A DNA stretch of 64,000 nucleotides. Origin: Beverwykella pulmonaria (Eukaryota; Ascomycota; Dothideomycetes; Pleosporales; Melanommataceae). Shown here piece by piece: positions 58,303-64,000 of this stretch. The position numbers and the translations under genes are program-made. The notes below the pieces were generated by a model that saw only the letters and a program-made list of their open reading frames with translations, did not search any database and was not told where the DNA came from. The stretch lies in assembly GCA_001599595.1 (NCBI GenBank), contig BCHH01000002.1, forward strand, positions 3,775,546 to 3,839,545. The letters run 5' to 3'. Each line of letters starts with the position of its first letter. Within the stretch, counting starts at the first letter, position 1.

Positions 58303-58752
58303 GATGGAGTTGAATGTGGTTTGGAGGGAAATGGATCAACACAAGCTTGAGGGCGAAATACCGCGACGCGTAATGTGGTAGACCCTGGGTTTTGTATTTC
58401 TAGCGTTCCCCTCCACGCAGGAACACTTCCTGACCACCAAATACTATCGCTTTTGGTTCCTATCCATGGTCTAGCGTGACAGCGTTGGTTCGGTGATCTT
58501 GCTACGGAAGATATTATCCAAGTCGGACTGACTAGAAGTCCCCCGCACTTCATCCCACCATGACTCGTCGCACATTGCTCTTGCGGGCTAGGTATCCGAC
58601 TTTTGTCGTATATGAATTTCCGGGGCATGGGGCTCACAGGGCTGAGTAGTACCTTGTTGTGTTGATAAGAATTTGCATCTAGTTACAGAGGGTCGTTGCT
58701 GAATTGACAGTTTTGGTGTTCCCGTACAACGCGAGACAAAGCTACTGCCGAG
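58303..58752. other. Intergenic, divergent promoters
   Basis: A 450-bp shared upstream region of the divergent reductase and SnoaL-like genes, suggesting co-regulation. No specific site called. Confidence 0.5.
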
Positions 58753-59236
58753 ATGACGTCCCAGAGCAACGACGACCCATACACATCAGAATATCCTCCT
58801 GGATGTGATATCGATCCAAACATCAAGGCGTTCATCAGACATTACTATACCCAAGTCGACACTCAAGGAAAGCACGCGGAGTACTCAGAATGCTGGAGCG
58901 AAGACGGCCTCCTCGTGGTGCCGCATGGAAAGGATTTTCGTGGACGAGAAGGTACATCTGCGGTTTCCACCTCGTTCACCATGCTCATCCGTCATAGCAA
59001 TCAAGGAACTGCATAGAGGTATGTGGAATGGCGTTCCGAAGCGCATTCATCGCCCCATGAAAGTCTTCCCTTTCGGCGCAAAAGCCAGCGAAGTCGTGAT
59101 CATTGGGTCAGTTGAGTATTGGAGGGACGATGGATCGTACGTCAAGAAAGATATGGCAGCGCGAGCAAAATATCAGAGAAACTCGAAAACGAATGGCATT
59201 GAAATGTCGAGTTTGCAGGTGTGGTTGACGGGTTGA
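58753..59236 (+). CDS. SnoaL-like (NTF2-fold) small protein
   Basis: Exons 58753-58951 and 58998-59236 with a 46-nt intron give 145 residues, the usual size of a SnoaL-like/NTF2-fold protein. NIKAFIRHYYTQVDTQGKHA begins the first helix, ECWSEDGLLVVPHGKDFRGR is the typical strand region, AIKELHRGMWNGVPKRIHRP follows the intron, and SEVVIIGSVEYWRDDGSYVK with KTNGIEMSSLQVWL completes the sheet. Such proteins in fungi act as small cyclases, isomerases or dehydratases, or are non-catalytic; no specific reaction can be assigned. It is divergent to the PRISE-type reductase. Confidence 0.8.
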
Positions 59237-59925
59237 GACGGACGAAATTCCCTACTAAATATCACGTCGTTCGTACTTTCACCCTTTTGAAGCTAGAGGC
59301 TAATGTTCTTGCAGTGTAATGTCAAAGGGCAATTGTTCGGATATTCACCATCATCGATGAGAAATCTGGGCTCAGAATAGGATCTGCTTAGTCCTATAAT
59401 TCGTACTCATTTCCGTCGGTCGGCTGATGAGGTAGAATTAGCATCGGAGCAACTCGGGGGACTGAGCGCTCTGACTGTAAAACTTGCGCAAGGGTCGCAT
59501 TTCTGCCTCAGTATCTCAAGATTTAACGATAAGGTAAGAAGTGATAATAGGCCTTACCTCAGCGACATGAGATTTATCCGATCTGCGCGGTATCAAGCTT
59601 TTCAGAGCGCCCTGGGACCATAAATAAGCTTCTGTTCGAAATTGAAGCCGAAAGGAGGCTGGAATTGAGTACTTCTTAGCTGCCCCGAATACTTCCGAAT
59701 CACCATCCATTTACAGAAAATCTTGACCCCGTGTGCTCTCACACGGACTACATCGTTTCGCGAGCGTAGCGAGGCGGTGACCGGGGCTGTTGTCTGTCTA
59801 GCATCGACACCGAGACGGCATATCCATTAAATCCTTGTCTCTTCAAAGCAAAGACTCATATAAGTTGCTATGAACCACTAAGTCATTCTTCATCATATCT
59901 TCAACCTCCTAAAACATTTCTCACC
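59237..59925. other. Intergenic
   Basis: Upstream of the alpha/beta hydrolase gene; nothing recognised. Confidence 0.45.
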
Positions 59926-60732
59926 ATGCCCTTTTTCAATCCTATTCCCTCCCTCTCCCTTTTCTACACCCTCCAAGGGTCTCCAACCAGACCCCCAGTC
60001 TTACTCATACACGGATGGACAGCCGATTCACACGACTGGAACTGGCAAATACCCCTCCTCGCGGAAACACATTATGTCATAGCTATGGACCTACGCGGTC
60101 ATGGAAGATCCAATTCGCCGATGGACATCTCATATACAGTACAGGAGCTAGCCAAAGACGCCGCTGCACTGCTCCGACACCTCAAATTTAGCAAAGACGT
60201 CATCGTAATCGGACATTCTATGGGCGCGGTCGCGACGTCAGCTCTTGCAGTCCAGGAACCTGACTTAGTCAAAGCAATTGTCCTGGTAGATCCACTGTAC
60301 TGGGCTCCGGGGGCGGTTTGCGATCAGATCATGTCGTGGGCCAATGCTGCGCCTGATATCTACGTTTGGCTAGGTGAATTCGGAAAGTCGTACGAGGTGC
60401 CGGATACTCCCAAGTGGATGACAACATGGTATGGGCGGCGAGCAGAGGGAACACCGAGTCATGTTATAAGAGAGTGTCTTGCGGGGTTATACGCAGAAGG
60501 AGGACTTGGAAGGGAGGATGTGCATCTGGCGTTGATCGAGGGAAAGAGGAAATGCCCGAGGCTCGCAGTGTACACGAAAGGGGAAGACGCTGAAAAAGAA
60601 CGGGCTCTGGGCATGGGACCACTGGATGAGGTGACGAGTATTGAGGGAGTGGGACATTGGATTCAGCAGATGAAGAGTGAAGTCTTCAATCAAATGCTTG
60701 GGAAATGGCTGGAGAATCTGAAAAAGAGCTAG
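59926..60732 (+). CDS. Alpha/beta hydrolase
   Basis: Single-exon gene of 268 residues with the classic alpha/beta-hydrolase order: oxyanion segment LLIHGWTADSHDWNWQ (residues 27-41), MDLRGHGRSNSP, nucleophile elbow VIGHSMGA (Ser98), VLVDPLYWAPG, and the catalytic His in EGVGHWIQQM (His244). The acid residue is probably an Asp in the LAVYTKGEDAEKE region. The length is that of small cytosolic esterases, epoxide-hydrolase-like or C-C bond hydrolases; the substrate is unknown. There is no signal peptide. It lies next to a SnoaL-like protein, a reductase and a P450, which could act in one pathway. Confidence 0.92.
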   Translation: MPFFNPIPSLSLFYTLQGSPTRPPVLLIHGWTADSHDWNWQIPLLAETHYVIAMDLRGHGRSNSPMDISYTVQELAKDAAALLRHLKFSKDVIVIGHSMGAVATSALAVQEPDLVKAIVLVDPLYWAPGAVCDQIMSWANAAPDIYVWLGEFGKSYEVPDTPKWMTTWYGRRAEGTPSHVIRECLAGLYAEGGLGREDVHLALIEGKRKCPRLAVYTKGEDAEKERALGMGPLDEVTSIEGVGHWIQQMKSEVFNQMLGKWLENLKKS

Positions 60733-61246
60733 AGGAGACGCAGGTGTCATGTAACAATACAAGGACAATCTCCCCTCAGAACTGCAGAGGCAAAGAGTCA
60801 GAACTCGAATTGTTGATCCATGACTCATAACTGCTACTACAGACAACTAGCGCCATTGAAAGTTAGGTCAAAATGTTCATCCGATCGATTTAAATTCCGA
60901 AGATGTTGAAGTCTATGCTATGTTTGAGTGATGGTGAGAGTTGATCTCTGGAGCTGTTGCTCAAATGCAACCCCTTTTATGGAGCTCGTGTTGTGAAAAA
61001 TCGGCCAAAGAAAATGTTGAAAAGTATTCTATAAGAGGGCATAATGCATGTCTCCGCGTTCAAGAAAATTCGTAAGGAAATTCAGACAAGGGGCAAGAAG
61101 CTTAGCTTTGCCCTACGAAGCTCTACTATATCTGCCAGCATGACTTGTACGACCCTTTAGAGATACTCCAGAGACGCCTGTTTTTCTCCTTGGCTGGAAT
61201 GGGCAGTAGTGTTGTCGTTCCAGAGTTACAAGTATAGCAAGGAGTC
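60733..61246. other. Intergenic, convergent 3' ends
   Basis: Between the alpha/beta hydrolase and the DUF3632-like gene; nothing seen. Confidence 0.45.
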
Positions 61247-62137
61247 TCAAGATACTTCCGCCTTTTCCATCGCCTCGACTGCCTCCTTCGCAATATCTCT
61301 TGTCTCTTTACTTAGCTCCTCCATCTGGCTTACTTCTCCAAATCTCTTCTTCCAAAGTGCCCATCTCTCTTTGCTGAACTCAGCCTTCCCCTTCCACAGC
61401 TCTCCACCCCTCGCAGGATTTCCTTGATTCGGGTTTGTCGGCGCCATGTCCTTCTCGAGCTCATATAAATCTTTGCCCAGAGCGATTACCCACATTGCGG
61501 CCGCAGGCACGTGTGAATTGTACTTTTCAATTGTAGTTCCAGGTGTGTGCGCGTCGTTTGGTCCATCATCCTTGTGTGCTCGCTCGAGAGCTTCTCGCAA
61601 CTCCCACAAACCATATAGGGGTTCAAAGCCACCCCAAATTCTTTCTTTGTCGAGTCGGGCTAAGAAGTAGTTGAGGTTGGCCCAAGCGTGGGTTTCTGGC
61701 ACCGAATAGCCTGCACCAACACCAGGGCTATCATTCATGACTTCGCGAGTGGCCATGCCCCAATCTGGAATGCCGTGGAAGTTGTCGATGTCTTCGGCTG
61801 ACGGATTCTTCAACCGCTTGACAAGGCTCAAGAGTTTTGTGTGTCCTTCACTGTCCTTCCAGGGTATTCTCTTGGCGGAGTGAAGGATACTATAAGATAG
61901 GTCTAGGTATGAGACCTCTTTCTTCTCTGAGAGGGTTTTGCTGATGTGGTCAGAGAGTTTCGATACCAGTTCCGTAAGATTCAAGCTTCCGACCAGATAC
62001 TCTTGGATGAGTGGATAGAACGCACTGGTCTTTGATGGACCAAACCAGCCACGTATGTCCTTGATCGCGTCTATCTGCTTCGGCTCCTCCTGTATGGTCG
62101 AAATCGCCTCTTTCACTCCATTGCTTTGAGATGGCAT
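61247..62137 (-). CDS. DUF3632-like protein
   Basis: Single-exon minus-strand gene of 296 residues. FYPLIQEYLVGSLNLTELVS, SYLDLSYSILHSAKRIPW, RIWGGFEPLYGLWELREALE and SHVPAAAMWVIALGKDLYEL, with a final WALWKKRFGEVSQME, match my memory of the fungal DUF3632 family: an alpha-helical protein of unknown function, common near metabolic clusters and heterokaryon-type loci. No catalytic motif, signal peptide or membrane segment. The start MPSQSNGVKEAIST is the first ATG. The function is unknown. Confidence 0.75.
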   Translation of the reverse strand: MPSQSNGVKEAISTIQEEPKQIDAIKDIRGWFGPSKTSAFYPLIQEYLVGSLNLTELVSKLSDHISKTLSEKKEVSYLDLSYSILHSAKRIPWKDSEGHTKLLSLVKRLKNPSAEDIDNFHGIPDWGMATREVMNDSPGVGAGYSVPETHAWANLNYFLARLDKERIWGGFEPLYGLWELREALERAHKDDGPNDAHTPGTTIEKYNSHVPAAAMWVIALGKDLYELEKDMAPTNPNQGNPARGGELWKGKAEFSKERWALWKKRFGEVSQMEELSKETRDIAKEAVEAMEKAEVS

Positions 62138-63635
62138 AACGCTGCTATGGGACTAGTAGGAAGGTAGTGGTAACTCCTGAAAGTATGTGAAATAAGGGTA
62201 GATGGATATGCTTTGACTCAAAGCACGGTGTTATTTGGCGTAGAAAGACTCTTGATGCTCTTTACTTGATTGTGAGCTTTGCTGGTTGTCGATGAGAGGT
62301 GTTTTCTGTAGCAGAAGAAGACGCTAGCTCTATGCGGAAGGCCGCTACGGAATGACGTGTTTGAATTCAAACCACACTTAGCGGGCACGTTTCGATGCAT
62401 ACTCAACAATCTTGGAATGGGCACCTACCTTGGTAAGAAAAACACAAGAGTGCTTGAAATAGACAACGTAAGTGGCTATATTATCTGTCCGCCAAATTGG
62501 GTACGCCGCTAAGTGTGATGCTATACATGACGTATGTATCTTTTGTTACAATGGTGCTCGGGACAAGCCGTGAATGATTCTACAGCGAAGCTACCTAGGT
62601 CTTTGAGGCGGTATGCCTACCTGGCCAGATTGAGGGCAGCCATTCTATAATATATCTGAACCATCACCAGTTCTGCGCGACAGCCTTATGAAGGAGCTTG
62701 TTTTTAGTGAGGAATAGCCGCTCGGCAAAATCCCGCCAACGACATTCCTCACGAAAATCGAAATCCTTCGTAGATGCCGGAATTTAGGCCTAGAGATCCG
62801 ATTCTGCCGGTGGTCATCTCGCTGCAAGACAGTGCAGCTGGATATTTGGGGAATTGTTACCGCAGAGCTACAGGGCTGCCAGGGTACCGCATCTCCACCT
62901 AAAGTCTTGAGTACGAGACGTAATTTCATTTCCCCCTTCTTCTTGCAGCTTACTATCATTTCTACTAAGTGAACGTCTGGACGTGTTGTTTGTGTGAACT
63001 TAAGATGCTATTTCTCTATCTCTCTCTTTCTCTCTTTGGCTTTCACTCTCTTCACAGGTTCCCGCTGTCCCGTTCTCGTTTAGCCGAGTTCGGTCTTTGC
63101 GACGCTCGAATGAAAAGTGACAAGCATGCATGCAGGTCAACCCTCAACGCACACCTTCACCGCCTTGCAGCATAGCGATCCCCCGCAGTCAAGTCTTACG
63201 ACGCAACTTTGACGCACACTGTGTACGGAGTGCTCCGTGACCTGTTTAGGCGAGTCACGCCTTTAGCTTCGGATCGCCTCTTCTGGCACACAAGCCGATT
63301 TACCCTAAACCTCAGGCAGACGAAATATGTCAATCTCTGTGTAGCAAACCCATGTCCAAAGTCACGAGAAATAGAGTTTGACGTTAACCCAATTGCGATA
63401 AGAACTGAAGGCGTAGTGCCAAGATGCAGCGGCAGTACTTCGTCACAATTTCAAGTGGCGGAGGTTGGAACGCATGACGACGCTGAATTGTCTGGCGGCG
63501 TCGCTACCAAAGTTTCGTAGGTATGAGGATTACGATAACTCTTTTTGCAGGGAGCTAAGATTAGGCATGCAGTTATCACTGCAGGTACCTTGAGTTCAGG
63601 AAGTGTCAAAGCCTCGTGTTCAACCGCCACTGCTA
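62138..63635. other. Intergenic, left flank of the second element copy
   Basis: No convincing gene. A CT-rich stretch lies near 63005-63035. Frames at 62645-62959 (-) and 63209-63520 (+) have no recognisable features. Confidence 0.45.
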
Positions 63636-64000
63636 TTATCTCATTAATCAGACGCTCTACAAAGGAATTTTTACAATTACTAATGCAACGAAGAATACGC
63701 CAAGATAACGTCGCTAGCCAATCAGAGTCTTGCGCACAGACCACTTGAAAAAATCCTGTGCAGAGCGTCTGAGGTAATTTGGTAGTCGTTTGTTAGCAAC
63801 TCAGATTTGTCAATCATGAAATTTTGCTTCCTCTTGCTCTCACAGCTCACCCATAGCCTTAGGACAGGTTTTGTCCGATGGAACAGATAGCTAAACATTT
63901 GTTCTATGTACTGTTGACATTTTTACGCAATGCAGAGGCCTTAATATATGCGAGATACAGCGCCGCGTAGGGTGACTTAATTTCACAAGTCTTGTTTTAC
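63636..64000 (+). mobile_element. Terminus of a second copy of the same transposon family (runs off the window)
   Basis: TTATCTCATTAATCAGAC begins at 63636, identical to the ends of the 9.3-kb element. The module closes with GAGCGTCTGAGGTAATTT at 63763-63780 and continues GGTAGTCGTTTGTTAGCAAC to 63800, then CAGATTTGTCAAT as at the right end of the first element. It is 165 bp rather than 210-242 bp and contains one GCCAATCAGAG motif. The preceding 8-mer CACTGCTA (63628-63635) would be its target duplication if the copy is complete. No gene is visible in the 200 bp beyond. Confidence 0.85.

Overview
The window is genomic DNA of a filamentous ascomycete (Pezizomycotina). The evidence is short GT-AG introns with CTAAC-like branch points, a fungal cell-wall gene set (Skt5-type chitin synthase activator, GH5 and GH76 enzymes), a Zn2Cys6 regulator, DUF3632- and DUF6589-type proteins, and point-mutation decay of a repeat in the style of RIP. 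The order or species cannot be fixed from sequence alone.

Layout. 1-12.8 kb: 5' half of an XPF/Rad1 nuclease gene (-), a seven-exon secreted GH5 endoglucanase (+), a Cbp4 assembly factor (-), a prenylated Skt5/Chs4-type SEL1-repeat protein (+) and a coiled-coil/Gln-rich protein (-) with an apparent nonsense codon near its start. 13.6-23.0 kb: a complete 9,330-bp mobile element (13649-22978) with inverted termini and a perfect 8-bp target duplication. It carries a DUF6589-type gene (+), a zinc-finger gene (-) and a RecQ-like helicase gene (-), all degraded mostly by C-to-T/G-to-A type nonsense changes. It also holds a five-unit 83-bp tandem array and many copies of a CCAAT-containing subterminal motif. 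23.8-32.3 kb: a peroxisomal acyl-CoA synthetase/4CL-like enzyme (-), an unrecognised nuclear-type protein (-), a WBP11-type splicing protein (+), a possible small membrane protein (-) and a GH76 mannanase (+).

32.3-40.9 kb is gene-poor and contains a GC-rich island with short tandem repeats just upstream of a Zn2Cys6 transcription factor (40.9-42.7 kb, +). 42.7-48 kb is again nearly empty apart from a candidate intron-containing tRNA-Lys (46.2 kb, -). 48-62.2 kb: a fasciclin protein (-), glutamate decarboxylase (+), a CYP65-like P450 (-), a secreted SGNH hydrolase (-), a PRISE-type reductase (-), a SnoaL-like protein (+), an alpha/beta hydrolase (+) and a DUF3632-like protein (-). The P450, reductase, SnoaL-like protein and hydrolase form a loose metabolic neighbourhood without a synthase.

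At 63636 a second copy of the same transposon terminus begins and runs off the window, so the 9.3-kb element belongs to a repeat family. This family (DUF6589 gene plus RecQ-type helicase plus zinc-finger gene between foldback termini with 8-bp duplications) is the most interesting system in the window. Splice sites were placed by hand from consensus, phase and protein continuity; none was checked against transcripts.
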